64,000 nt of DNA, from contig NC_080590.1 of assembly GCF_029962835.1 (NCBI RefSeq), positions 57,472,001-57,536,000 of the forward strand, written 5' to 3'. This DNA comes from Magnolia sinica. Taxonomy: Eukaryota > Streptophyta > Magnoliopsida > Magnoliales > Magnoliaceae. Position 1 is the stretch's first letter, and each line of letters begins with the position of its first letter. Below the pieces are notes generated by a model. The model was not told the DNA's origin. It did not search any database and worked only from the letters and a program-made list of their open reading frames with translations. A program made the position numbers and the translations under genes. Below are positions 12,970 through 24,599 of this stretch, piece by piece.

Positions 12970-13538
12970 AATCATATGGTAGAATGGAAAACATGGATAG
13001 CCTTTACATAAGCTGAATGAATGCTCATATCAATCAATACATTTTTCCTGTATACAAAGTTCTGTTTCATTAAACATAGAAGTTAAGACAAAAAATATAG
13101 AAATTGTGAAAAGTAAATAATATAGTCAATTAAAAGGTTTACTCTTACCCTACTAGTGGGATCTTTTGGGTCATTTGGGAAGCATTTCACTAAATTTGAA
13201 TAAATAGAATGGAAAACCTGTACAAGTTGGGGAAGTGACCAAATAAATATAAACTTATTTGAGAATCATGTGAAAGCAAACTCCACCAATGGATACATTT
13301 TACTTGCATGAACATGCCAAGTCTCTGGATCATCATCATATGAACATGGAGTGTTATGCACCCCAATGATGTCAGGAATCCTACCAATTTTAAGCAACGC
13401 ATCATCATATGATGACGTCATCAATTTTTCAATACCATGGGGGTTTTGAAGCCTCAACCCACTGCTCCTCAAAGTTGGTGAGGACATCATAGGTTGTTGG
13501 GCCATCAATCCTGCAGTGAAGATCAATGCCATGGTTCT
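12970..13538 (-). pseudogene. Phospholipase D (beta/gamma type) pseudogene fragment, three exons
   Basis: Three exon pieces lie in order on the minus strand. 13304-13538 carries EPWH, then RIDGPTTYDVLTNFEEQW and, in another frame, YDDALLKIGRIPDIIG. 13149-13217 (23 codons, AG acceptor and GT donor intact) reads VFHSIYSNLVKCFPNDPKDP. About 12985-13047 reads NVLIDMSIHSAYVKAI. These match the central part of plant C2-type phospholipase D, which hydrolyses membrane phospholipids to phosphatidic acid. Neither catalytic HKD motif is included. Exon 1 has at least two frame changes. A copy of the same region lies on the plus strand at 36708-52455. The fragment is probably captured and non-functional. 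Confidence 0.85.
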
Positions 13539-13566
13539 CTAGGATAATGGAGAGTTGACTCCTACT

Positions 13567-13567
13567 T

Positions 13568-13628
<61 letters not shown>
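13567..13628. repeat. (GT)n-(GA)n compound microsatellite
   Basis: A GT run of about 12 units runs directly into a GA run of about 18 units, upstream (minus-strand sense) of the phospholipase D pieces. Confidence 0.95.
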
Positions 13629-13630
<2 letters not shown>

Positions 13631-13757
13631 TAAAACAATTAGGCATATAGTTAAAATATTTCGTAACTCAACTTATATCGTAGGATGCATTTGGATACAC
13701 AAAAGATCATGAAATTCATGATCTTTCATATTTAATTAATCAAAATTGGCACAAGAT

Positions 13758-14533
13758 TGATGGGAATTTTCCTCCTAGGCTCGACCGGTCGAGGGTGAGG
13801 CTCGACTCAAACTCCAGCAACTTCAGGTTTAATTTTCTCCACACTGCTTAACCAGTTGAGGGGTCTGCTCGACCGGTCAAGGGTCCGCTCAAGGGTCGAG
13901 GACCCCGCTCGACCAGTCGAGGTTACGCAGATTCACTTCCGCGATTTTGTGCGGATTGGGGAATTTTGGGCGGTTTTTGCACCCATGCAAAAGAGAGTTT
14001 CCTAAACTATAAATATGAGGTACCTAGGCCTTTCTAGGTAATGCAAGAGGGTTTCCTAAAGATTTACAAGGGTTTGCTAAAAGGTTTAGCACTGTCAAAG
14101 GTATGAGAGAAAGAGAGAAAGAGAGAGAGGAAGCTTGTGGAAGGGAGGTTATGCTCATAGAGGTGATCTATTGTGCACTCGACATCTCAGCGCTTCTCCG
14201 TCCTCGTAATTGGTGAGATCTCTCCATTTTTCTTTATTCTCTTATTGTTTATCCACTCCTACATCAGGCTAGATCCTAAGGTTTTGTGTGGCCTACGTCC
14301 TCGAAAGTTTGATCCAAGCGGTATGTGCATGTGATCGATTAAAACGTTCTACTTCATAGTGGATTGTTGATTTGGACGAGGTCCTGTGATTTTTACCTCT
14401 TGGAGGGTTTTTCACGTAAAAATCTCTTGTGTCGTGTGGTTTATGCTTTGATTTATTTCATTGCTTTATTATCCCATAATTCTGGTGTATTTAGGAGGCT
14501 AGATCTTAAGGTTTTATGCAACGGCCCCCAACA
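13758..14533 (+). repeat. Left LTR of the copia relic
   Basis: Begins TGATGGG and ends CCAACA next to the primer-binding site. It contains palindromic CTCGACCGGTCGAG-like motifs near its start and a GAGAGAAAGAGAGAG tract near 14105-14130. It aligns over its whole length with the right LTR. Confidence 0.92.
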
Positions 14534-14536
14534 AAG

Positions 14537-14548
14537 TGGTATCAAAGC
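14537..14548 (+). other. Primer-binding site of the copia relic
   Basis: TGGTATCAAAGC, three bases after the LTR end, is complementary to the 3' end of plant initiator methionine tRNA with one mismatch. This is the usual copia primer. Confidence 0.88.
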
Positions 14549-14587
14549 GTCCAGGTTTATTAAATGGAGTGTGATCGGTTCTGAATT

Positions 14588-16299
14588 ATGAACGGTGGCT
14601 CATTAAGGATGATCAGTCTCAATGGTTCTAACTGGACCATATGGAAGGTTAAGATGGAGGACTTTCTTTATTGCAAGAACTTGTATGCTCCAATCTTTGG
14701 CATATCAGCAAAAACAAAGGCTATGACAAATGATGATTGAAAGAAATTGGATTGGAAGGTAGTGGGGTTTATTAGACAATGGTTGGACAATTCTGTATTC
14801 TACCATGTGTCTACGAAGACCTCAGCTGCTAGCCTATGTTTGAAACTGCAAGGGCTATATGAGAGGAAGACAGTTGGCAATAAGATTTTTCTAATACAAT
14901 GACTTATGAATCTCAAGTTTAAAGATGGTGGTTTTATGGCCGAGCACATGAATGAGGTCAGTAATATATTGAACCAGCTCTCCGCTACGAAGATGGTCTT
15001 AGACGATGAATTACAGGCTTTATTATTGCTTAGCTCATTGCCTGATAGTTGTGAGACATTGGTGGTGTCTCTGAGTAAGTCCACACCAGATGGAAATGTG
15101 TCCATAGAACAGGTAACCAGCTGTCTCTTCAATGAGGAGACAAGGAGGAAGTCTCAGGGGTCCACTCAGCAAGAGGCCCTTGTGCACAAGAATGAGGGAG
15201 AGGAAAGAACAGAAAATGTAGGAAGGCTCGAGATAAATCAAGAGGCAAGTCGACTTCCAGGAAGGATGTTGAATGCTAGAAATGTGGCAAGAAAGGCCAC
15301 TATAAGCATAAATGTAGTAAGAATAAGAACGACAAGAAAGGAAAAAGAAAGAAGAAGGAAGATGAATTAGATTCCACTACAATTGGTTCAGATGGTGAAG
15401 TTGTAGTTATTCTTTCAGCAGATCATGATTTTTGTCTCATGGCTACTAGTTAGGACACCGACTGAGTGATAGACTTGGGAGCCTCATTTTATATGACTCC
15501 ACGTAGTGACTTCTTCACAAGTTACAAGTTAGGTGACTTTGGGACCGTGAAGATGGAAAATTCTGTCATATCGAAGATCGTAGCAGTGGATGATATTTGT
15601 GTGAAGATTGATGTGGGTTGCACATTGGTTCTCAGGGATGTGAGGCATATCCCAGACCTTCGCCTCAACTTAATGTCAATGGGAAGGTTGGATGATGATG
15701 GCTATAAAAGCCGGTTTGCTGGAGGGTGCTGGAAGCTCATCAAGGGTTCATTAATTGCAGCTAGAGGAAAAAATTGTTGCATCCTTTCTAAGGCAAGTGT
15801 CAGTGTGTGCAACGGTGGGTTGAATGTAGCAGAAGATTCAACTTTTAACATGTGGCACATGCGTGTAGGCCACATGAGTGAAAAAGGGCTTCAGCTACTA
15901 GCAAGGAAGTGGCTCTTTCCAGACGTGATAGGTATACATCTCAAAACCTGTATTGATTGTTTATCAGGGAAACAACATAGATTTTCATTGGTTAAATCTG
16001 CTTCTTATGTTAATAAAGTGCATGCACTAGATTTGGTTTATTCTGATGTTTGTGGTCCTATAATGACAAAAACCTTAGGTGGGGCATTATATTTTGTCAC
16101 TTTTATAGATGATGCATCTAGGAGGGTTTGGATTTATGCTTTGAAATCCAAGGTTGAGATCTTTAGTATGTTTAAATTGTTTCATGTTATGGTCGAGAGA
16201 GAGACAGGTAAATCAAGTGCATCCGCACTGACAATGGTGGTGAATACATCATGACTTTCATGAGTATTGTAAGTCCCTAGGTATACGGCATGAACAGAC
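14588..16299 (+). pseudogene. Copia gag, protease and integrase relic (left part)
   Basis: Segments typical of copia gag are readable (a stretch ending at LLLSSLPDSCETLVVSLS). After them come the protease region, the integrase zinc-finger region and the start of the integrase core (LDLVYSDVCGPI). It stops at the 16300 insertion, and the rest of the integrase resumes at 20892. Fossil sequence, multiply broken. Confidence 0.88.
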
Positions 16300-19200
16300 T
16301 GTGAGACTCGATCTGAGTTCGCAGGTGTGGATATGTGTGTGTGAGTATGCATTCCGTCCATCTTGATACCACGATCCTACTGGTCGAATCCCGGTGACCC
16401 GTAACCTTGGATAGTGTTTGCGGTCATTCGTGACCCCAGTCGTAAAGACCCGACTCGGATCGAGTTGAGACCTATGCCATTGTGACCGCATCGTCGCTGT
16501 GGTTCCAACGATGCATCTTGTGTGTCCATCCAATGTGTGGATCATAAGTTATGTGCATCTCATTTGTAGCCTATGAGCATGATCATGTGGCCCACCTAGT
16601 GTGGAGGGCACATTTTTCAAGGTAGCGACCCTCTTTTGTGCAAATTCCAACACACACTACCCATACACTACTTAAACCCCAAATCCTACACCACCACCAC
16701 CCACACACTACCCATCCCTACTCTAGCCTAGCAACATAGTTTATATCACCATAGGCTATAATGATTTTTCTCTTATCTAGGAGAGAGAGTGATGATTACT
16801 TTTCCTCTCTCTCTTTTCTAGCAAATTTTCATACTCTCCCTCTCATTTCTCTCTACTTTCTTCTCTCTTAGAAAAAAATTCAGCCCCATTTTTCCTCTTC
16901 TCCAGCCCCTTCTCCCTCAAATCCCCTCCCATCTAACCTTTAGTAATCCATCTCACCCATTGAAACATGTCCCTTGGAGCATAAAGAGAAGATTGATGTA
17001 ACTTTGGAGTGGGATCCATTAAGGTGGGTGATTATAATTGCTGATCTTCTTTTCTACCCTTTGATCTTATTTCTCTTTCTAGATGGATCATATGGGACCC
17101 ACCAATCCATGGTGGGGATCCCATTTGATCCTATGGATGTGGCCCTTTGGCCTATCCTACATGCATGTCATGATCCATGATGGGGTCATTCTCCATGTAC
17201 CCCATCATGATGTATTTAATGATCCACTCCATCTTAAGGTCATCTAGACCCTAAGGATCATGTTGGGATGGCATCCCAACCATAGATAGCAATTATAGAT
17301 CATGCATGTAGTAATTTTATGTTGCATGTACAATCAATGTAGTTGTATGGGTATGATTCACTCTTGGGAGGGCCCACTAGTGGTGGGGCCTTACCCCCAT
17401 GGCCGGATTACTCTCTTTCTTTCTTCTCTTTTCTCTGATGTATGGATGATAATGTGTGTGTGGCCCATTTATAGTGGGCCTTGGATGTCCCAAAATAAAT
17501 AAAAATAAAAATCCAGCAAGGTGGGATGCTCTTACCACCTAACTCCATGATCATTGGACACCTTAATCAATGCATGCAAGTGTCCTAGTCCTAGTATGTG
17601 ATCTGGACTTATGTGGGGCCCACTGAGGAAGGCCACACACCCTTTTTATGGCTGAGATTATTGAGATATAGGCTGATGTGTCCAGCCATGTATTGCTGTC
17701 CAAAAACCTGGACTGTTGCATGGACTGTCATGTTCAATCTTTGGCATGGATTTTTGGATCATGATTGTCATTATTTTCTTTATAATTATGGGGTGTAATT
17801 ACAAGGTGTGGACCCCACCATGAGATGTGATGGTTCATACCTCAGATGGCCCATGAAATGGTACCCAAAAAGGAGGCCCATAGGAGTGGGCGGTCCACTT
17901 TGTTGGGCTGTCCAGCCCACATGTATGGAGGGAAAACATACACTTCAGCTTGGTTTCTCTGAGGGATGGGCCACTTTTATGGACCCCACCTTACTTTATT
18001 TTATGAATAAAATACTGAACCTTCATTTTCCCCCTCTTGGATGAAGGTTGGGCCCACCTTATTGGGTAAACAATGCATGGACAGCAACATCTCTTCCTGG
18101 ACAGATTGAAATTCCTAATTTAATTAAAATATTTATGAGTATCTAAAAATCATAAAATTTTACATAGAGGTGGTTCACTCATGGTAGGACCCACATACAA
18201 AATTTTGGGGCCAATGGACACCTATACATACCATGGTGGTGGCTGGACCGGCCCATTACAATATGGTGTCCAGATCAGTCCGATTTTCTGGACGGTCTGT
18301 TTCATTTAAATAAATTAAAATATTTTAAGTGTTTAAAAATTTTAAAATTTTGTGGAGGTGTGACCCATCTATAGAAGTGTCACTCTGTAAAATTTTAGGC
18401 CCAACAGACAATCGAGCTGATTGTGGTACGACCTGTAAATTTGGGTCAGTTTGGGCCAAATACCCAGGCCCATATGGGACGCCCCATGTGGGCTACCTGC
18501 TGGACTTTGGTCTAGCAGTGTGGCCCCACCTACTCCCTTCTATAGTATGATGTAACCCTATGTGATGGGGCCCTCTGACTTGATAGCTGGACCACTTGGG
18601 CTGATGTCTTAATCAAACGAAACAATTACTGGACTCCAATAAGCCCATAAACCTGTTGGGTTAAAAAAAATCCAGCAACTTGTTATAATTATGATTGGCC
18701 TTTAGGCTGAAATTTTGAGGAGTGGGGCCCACCACATTGTGAAGATCTTAGAGAGAATAATAATTTATACCTTTGGTTCCTTAAATGTTGGGCTTGATAA
18801 ATGAACTTTTGAGGCCCACCACAGTTGAATTTAATCGGGTCCATGAATGTAGCCGGTTGTTGAACTCTTTAGGCCCAATTGGGGTAGAACTTTCCAGATA
18901 GGCCCATTGAACTCTTGGGCCATTTTTACCATACTATTGTGTTGGGTTAGTGGGCCGGATTACACAAGTAGATGGGCCCTTGGTTGCCCACCAAATCAAC
19001 TTTAATACTTGGGCCGGGTTGTAGGCCCAACTTATTTGACTAAGAGCATGACATTTGCCCATGTAGTTTGAGCAATGGGCTGCCTACTAGGCCACCACAA
19101 TATATGAGATTAGTGGCCTTTATGTTGGGCCCTAACCTTTCCCCTATGGGCCCATAACAGTATATATGGGTTGGGCTATGTGTGTTTCCCTTGGACCCAT

Positions 19201-20886
19201 GTTGTAGATAGGCCTTGGGCCGCCTTTCTGAAGCCCAACATGAGTATTTGTGATATGATTATGGCTGCCCGTTTCTTATTTCTAATGTTGCGTGGGCCTT
19301 GGGCCTTGATCCATGATCAATTAGAGATGGGCTAACTCTTGGGGACCAATTGTGGTTGGATGTCCACATTGGTGGCCCTAAGGTAGGCTCATGGGCTTCT
19401 ATTGGTGGTTAAAGGCTCACCATAAACCCTTGCTAGGCTTGTTTCATCTATTTAGGCCTATACCATTAGTCTCGTGGTCCTTAGTCTAGGTCCTTAGTCT
19501 CGTGGGCTACCCCAGGTATATGGGCCCCCACTAGAGGTTGTATTCCTTATTAGGAATTGGTTAAGTACCTAGACCATTCATAGTTAGGTAGAGAGTTCAT
19601 CGTCACCTCATCGGCACCCCTATTCATCTTCATGAGCCACTCGCATACGCATCATATGTATGCTTGGTTAAGGTATGATTGGCCATGACTGTGTCATTGT
19701 GTAGGACATGTTGCTATCTCTCCAAGAGATGAATGCTTGGAATTGATGCATGGGTGATTGTGTGATTCATGCATGTAGCATTGCATAGCTTGTGGATATC
19801 CTCCCTTACTTCATCAGGGCCTTACCTCCACAGGGGTATTCGTGGATGGTCGTATGTCTGGACACTGAAAATATTAGTTGAGCATACCGGGTGCATAGGA
19901 TGCCCGTGGGTGAAATTTTCAAAACTTCTATGGTACTAAGGATCTGCTCCAAAGCCGTGACCGGGTGGAATACATGAGCGCACGAGGGCCTTATACCGTT
20001 AGGTCACGATTCCTACTGTCGTGTAGTCGGTTGGATAGGGGTGTGGCCTTACCTGCCTAGTGTGAGGAGGCATTGCTTGGCTGAGTCTGACTAGCTCGTA
20101 AATGGGTCCGCTACCTTCAGGCCTTGTTGGTGATTGGTTGTCCACAAGTGGGTAGTGAGGTCTCTTATGCTCGTTTGACTGTGCGGGGTCTATAGAGCGG
20201 CAGTCATTCAGCAGTGTAATGGACCCCGGTGATTTCCTTATGATTAAAAATGTACTTGACTTATGGCTTGGATATGAGCACTGACAATACTTGCATCGCA
20301 TTAGCATTGGCTGTACAAGCCCCCCTTCATACAGTGCCTTGGTATGGCACCCATTACTTATTGCATCGCATTCATGGTAAGCCTTAGTAAGACTAGTGAT
20401 ATGTTCATTGATCATGCTTCTGTCCTTATACCTCCTACTATTCTTCTGTGCACCATTGTCACACACTTACACCACCCTCTAAGCTTCTATAAGCTTATGC
20501 ACGATTGATGCGTGTAGGAGACTCTAGGTAGGCGCCGTAGCAGCAGAGCGTGTAGTAGAGTTGAGCAGTGAGGACTCCAGTGTTGCTGATTTCTCTCTTT
20601 TCCTTTTATTCTCATGTATGTCCTTTTGGACCTTTTGGATGATTGTAAAAGTTCAAATTTTTAGTGGATTTTGTGATGTGTGCCTTTGTTATTCTCAGAT
20701 GTACTTGCTGTGATCTTGGGTATGCTCGCATTGGAAGTGATTATACTGTTATGAAAATCCTCCTTGTAGGATCCCAGGATCGGAACCTACCTCAGGAGCC
20801 GAGAATGGGGTACTACGGAGGCTATTGCGGCCAAAACCGGTCATCGGGTTCCTTGTGAGTCCGTTTACCGAGTCTGAGGCATGACA
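16300..20886 (+). mobile_element. Giant LTR-like unit (solo-LTR type) inserted in the copia relic
   Basis: Starts TGTGAGACTCG and ends GAGGCATGACA. A perfect 5-bp duplication CAGAC flanks it at 16295-16299 and 20887-20891, and the copia integrase region continues across it. Length is 4,587 bp with no coding domain. It shares the landmarks of the units at 3285 and 6405: the first 250 bp, a CT-rich leader-like tract, a GGGCCC-rich middle, and the last 400 bp with CTAAGCTTCTATAAGCTTATGC and GGATCCCAGGATCGG. It is diverged from them, especially in the middle. Fossil, younger than the copia insertion. Confidence 0.85.
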
Positions 20887-20891
20887 CAGAC

Positions 20892-23131
20892 GGTTCCCAA
20901 GACCCCCCAGCATAATTGTGTGGCTGAGCGAATGAATCACACCATTGTAGAGAGAATCAGATGCATGTTATCCCATGCGAAGTTGCCCAATACGTTCTAG
21001 GGAGAAGCAATGCACACGATAGTATATTTGATAAACAGGTCTCCATCAGCCCCGTTGAATGGAGAAGTACATGAGAAGGTGTGGACTGGACAGGATCCAT
21101 CGTACAGTCATCTCAGGGTGTTTGGATGTAGGGCATCCATTCATATACCAAAGGATAAGAGGTCCAAGCTCGATATGAAGATTAGGCAGTGTGTGTTCTT
21201 CGGGTACAGTGACGAAAAGTTTGGTTATAAATTGTGGGATCTGACCAAGAAAAAACTTGTCAGGAGCAAAGATATGGTTTTTTTTTAAGATCAATATATA
21301 GAAGACATTAGTAAGCTAGAGAAGAACCAGCCTAGTTTAGGTGAGCTAGAGGACATGGATCTGGTTATTCCTCCCGTGGTGCCTGATGACGGGAGAGTAC
21401 AGCAAGATGCAGATGACGAGGGAGTTCCTACAGAAGATGGACCAGCGGAGCAGCCCCCACTTGATCCACCTATTAAGCCACGGGTGAGGAGGTCATTTAG
21501 GGACAAACAGTCATCCAAAAGGTACTTGTCGCATGAGTACATTATGTTCACTAACGGGGGAGAGTCAGAAGATTATTCTGAGACCCTAGCCGATGAGAAT
21601 AAGGGGGAGTGGTTGAAAGCTATACAAGAGGTGATGGAATTCTTGCATAAGAACCACACATATGATATGGTGAAACTGCCTAAGGGCAAGAAAACACTGA
21701 GCAACAAATGGGTGTTCAGAATGAAGATTGAGCAGAAGAATTCACAGATAAGGTTCAAGGCTATACTTGTGGTGAAAGGGTTCGGTCAGAGGAAAGGTAT
21801 AGACTTTGAGGAGATATTCTCATTAGTGGTGGAGATGACATCCATACAGGTGTTGCTTGGGTTGGCGGCTCGCATGGATCTAGAGATAGAGTAGTTAGAT
21901 GTTAAAACTGCCTTTCTCCATGGTGACTTAGAAGAAGAGATATACATGCACCAACCAGTGGGGTTCAAAGTCAAAGGCAAAGAGCATATGGTGTGTAGGC
22001 TGAGGAAGATCTTATATAGGATGAAACAAACTCCAAGGCAATGGTACAAGAAGTTCAACTCATTCATGTTAAACCATGGGTATGAAAGAATGAAGTCGAA
22101 CCATTGTATGTTCATGCACAAGTTCTCAGATGGTGATTTCTTAATTCTGCTATTATACGCTGATGACATGCTCATCATATGAAAAGACATCAAGAAGATT
22201 GATAGACTGAAATATGAATTGGACAAGTCGTTCATGATGAAAGACTTGGGCCTAGCTAAGCAAATCATAGGAATAGAGATAACCCGTGATAGAAGCAGCA
22301 GGAAGCTTTGGTCGTCACAAGAGCGGTATATTGAGAAAGTCATAGAGCAGTTCAATATGAATGCAGCGAAGCTTATCAATACTTCACTCGATGGTCACTT
22401 CAAATTGAGCGACAGGCAGTGTCCCAAGACGAATGCAGAGGTGGATGAGATGCAGAAGATACCATACGCCTCAGCAGTATGAAGTTTGATATATGTTATG
22501 GTGTGTACACCCCTAGACATAACATGTGGATGGTGTTGTCAACCGGTAACTTATCAATCCTGGCACAGATCATTGGGCATTGGTGAAGTGGATACTGCGG
22601 TATCTAAGAGGCTCATCCAGGTTGAGCCTATACTATGGTGATGGAAAACCTGTATTAGAGGGCTATACAGATGCAAATATGACAAGTGACATAGACTCCA
22701 GGAAGTCTATATCGATGTTCATGTTCACATTTGTAGGGGGAGCAGTCTCTTGGTAGAGTAAGCTATAGAAGGTCATAGCATTGTCGATGATAGAGGTCGG
22801 GTATATTGCAGTTACAGAGGCATGTAAAGAGATGCTTTGGATAAAGAGGTTCCTATAGGAACTTAGCCTGAAGCAGGAACAACACATGGTCTATTGCGAT
22901 ATTCAAAGTGTTGTACGCTTGAGAAAGAATCCAAGTCAACACTCCAAGTCAAAGCACATGGAGATTCGGTACCACTAAATCAGGGATACTTTGGAACAGA
23001 AGGTGTTATAGCTTGAGAGTGTCCACACGAACGATAATGGATCAGATATGATGACCAAGGTATTGCTCAAGGGCAAGTTTGAGGTTTGTAGAAACCTGGC
23101 TTAGTTGAATAATGTGGATCTCTCTTGAGTC
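20892..23131 (+). pseudogene. Copia integrase end, reverse transcriptase and RNase H relic (right part)
   Basis: Readable pieces include the integrase end, a pre-RT segment with VRRSFRDKQSSKRY, reverse transcriptase segments with LLLYADDMLII, and RNase H traces near 22640-22990. The order is copia. Fossil sequence with many breaks. Confidence 0.9.
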
Positions 23132-23146
23132 AGAAAGGGGCAGATT
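23132..23146 (+). other. Polypurine tract of the copia relic
   Basis: AGAAAGGGGCAGATT lies immediately before the right LTR, the expected place for the plus-strand primer. Confidence 0.8.
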
Positions 23147-23925
23147 TTATGAGATTTTTCCTCCCAGGCTCAACCGGATAAGAGCCTGGCTCGACTGATC
23201 GAGGGTGAGGCTTGACCAGTCGAAGCCTGGCTTGACTCGAACTCTAGCGACTTCGGGTTTAATTTTCTCTGCGCTGCTTTACTAGTTGAGGGGTCTACTC
23301 GACCGGTTGAGGGTCCGTTTGACCAGTCAAGGACCCTGCTCGACCAGCCGAGGTTATGTAGATTCACTTCCACAATTTTATGCGGATTGCAGAATTTTGA
23401 GGCGGTTTTCGCACCTATCCGAAAGGGAGTTTCCTAAACTCTAAATTAGAGCTACCTAGGGCTTTCTAGGTAATGTAAGAGGTTTTCCTAAAGCTTTACA
23501 AGGGTTTGTTAAAGGGTTTAGAGCTATAAAAGGTGTGAGAGAAAGAGAGAGAGGAAGCTTGTGGAAGGGAAGTTATGCTCCTAGAGGTGATCTATTTGCA
23601 CTCAACATCTCAGCGCTTCTACATCCTCATAATCAGTGAGATATCTCTGTTTTTCTTTATTCTCTTATTGTTTATTCACTCTTGTGTGAGTGAAGAAGGT
23701 TTGATCCAAGCAGTGTATGCTTGTAATCGGTTGTAACGTTGTACTTCATAGTGGATTGTTGATCTAGACGAAATCCTGTGGTTTTTACCTCTTTGATGGT
23801 TTTCCATGTAAAAGTCTCTTATGTTATGTGGTTTATGCTTTGATTTATTTCATTGCTTTATTATCTTATAATTCTTGTGTATTTAGGAGGCTAGATCCTA
23901 AGGTTTTGTGCAACAGCCCCTAACA
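23147..23925 (+). repeat. Right LTR of the copia relic
   Basis: Aligns with the left LTR from its first bases to CCTAACA. It is followed by the AAGAT target duplication. One internal segment differs by an indel from the left LTR. Confidence 0.92.
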
Positions 23926-23999
23926 AAGATATCATGAAATTTTATAATATTTGGTGTAACCAATTGAACCCACTACAAGAAATCTCTGTATCAGTAGCG

Positions 24000-24120
24000 C
24001 ATTGTCACTGGCGGCCACAATGAACCACCAGTGTAGATGTAAAATGAGTGGCGTTTTTACGTGGCCACCAGTGTACAGATAAGCCACCGCTGCTGCAAAA
24101 AATAAAATAGGGCTTTTCCC
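24000..24120 (+). repeat. Left subterminal repeats of the outer CACTA-like element
   Basis: Copies of CCACCAGTG, GGCGGCCAC and GTGGCGTTTTTAC in both orientations, as expected for a subterminal transposase-binding zone. Confidence 0.65.
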
Positions 24121-24399
24121 CTCCCGAATAGCATCCCCAAATCGCACCTGCCAAATCTCTCTCCCAGAACCCTTTTTCCCTCCTCTCCCAAATCTCACCA
24201 TCCCCAAATCGCGCGCGTGCCAATATTTCTCTCCGAAAACCCTTCTTCTCTCTTCTCTCCCAAATCGCACCCCCCATCCCCAAATCCCGAAAGTCTCTCT
24301 CTCTCCCCAACGTCCCTGCACTCCAGCCTCTTTTGATATGGCTTCCATTTCCATTGCTTGTTGAAGACGCTGATCTCTTAGTCGTTGCCCTCCTTGCTA

Positions 24400-24464
24400 G
24401 AACATGCCAAAGTCCAAGAAGGCCCACAAGAGGAAGAAGCACCAGCAATAGCTGCAACAGTATG

Positions 24465-24465
<1 letters not shown>
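24400..24465 (+). pseudogene. Unassigned captured leader and exon-like segment
   Basis: Pyrimidine-rich, leader-like sequence at 24110-24340 precedes a short open segment, MPKSKKAHKRKKHQQ and then a stop, which runs into the CT microsatellite. The basic K/R-rich start resembles a nuclear or ribosomal protein N-terminus. I do not recognise it. Confidence 0.35.

Positions 24466-24547
<82 letters not shown>
24466..24547. repeat. (CT)n microsatellite, about 82 bp
   Basis: CT dinucleotide run with one C interruption near 24521, inside the outer CACTA-like element. Confidence 0.95.
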
Positions 24548-24599
24548 GGGTTTCATCATGTCTGAAATATCTTGTAGAGTGTGATGGATGATACGTAGG

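Larger units (their letters stand above)
13758..23925 (+). mobile_element. Ty1/copia LTR retrotransposon relic
   Basis: The element has two LTRs of about 776 and 779 bp and a perfect 5-bp target duplication AAGAT at 13753-13757 and 23926-23930. A primer-binding site lies just inside the left LTR and a polypurine tract just before the right LTR. Gag, protease, integrase, reverse transcriptase and RNase H traces come in the copia order. It resembles the Tork/Tnt1-like group (inference from gag and integrase wording). It is a fossil: the reading frame is broken many times (by eye around ten) and it is split by a 4.6-kb LTR-like insertion at 16300-20886. The LTRs differ visibly, roughly one base in ten to fifteen plus an indel, so the insertion is old. 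Confidence 0.93.
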
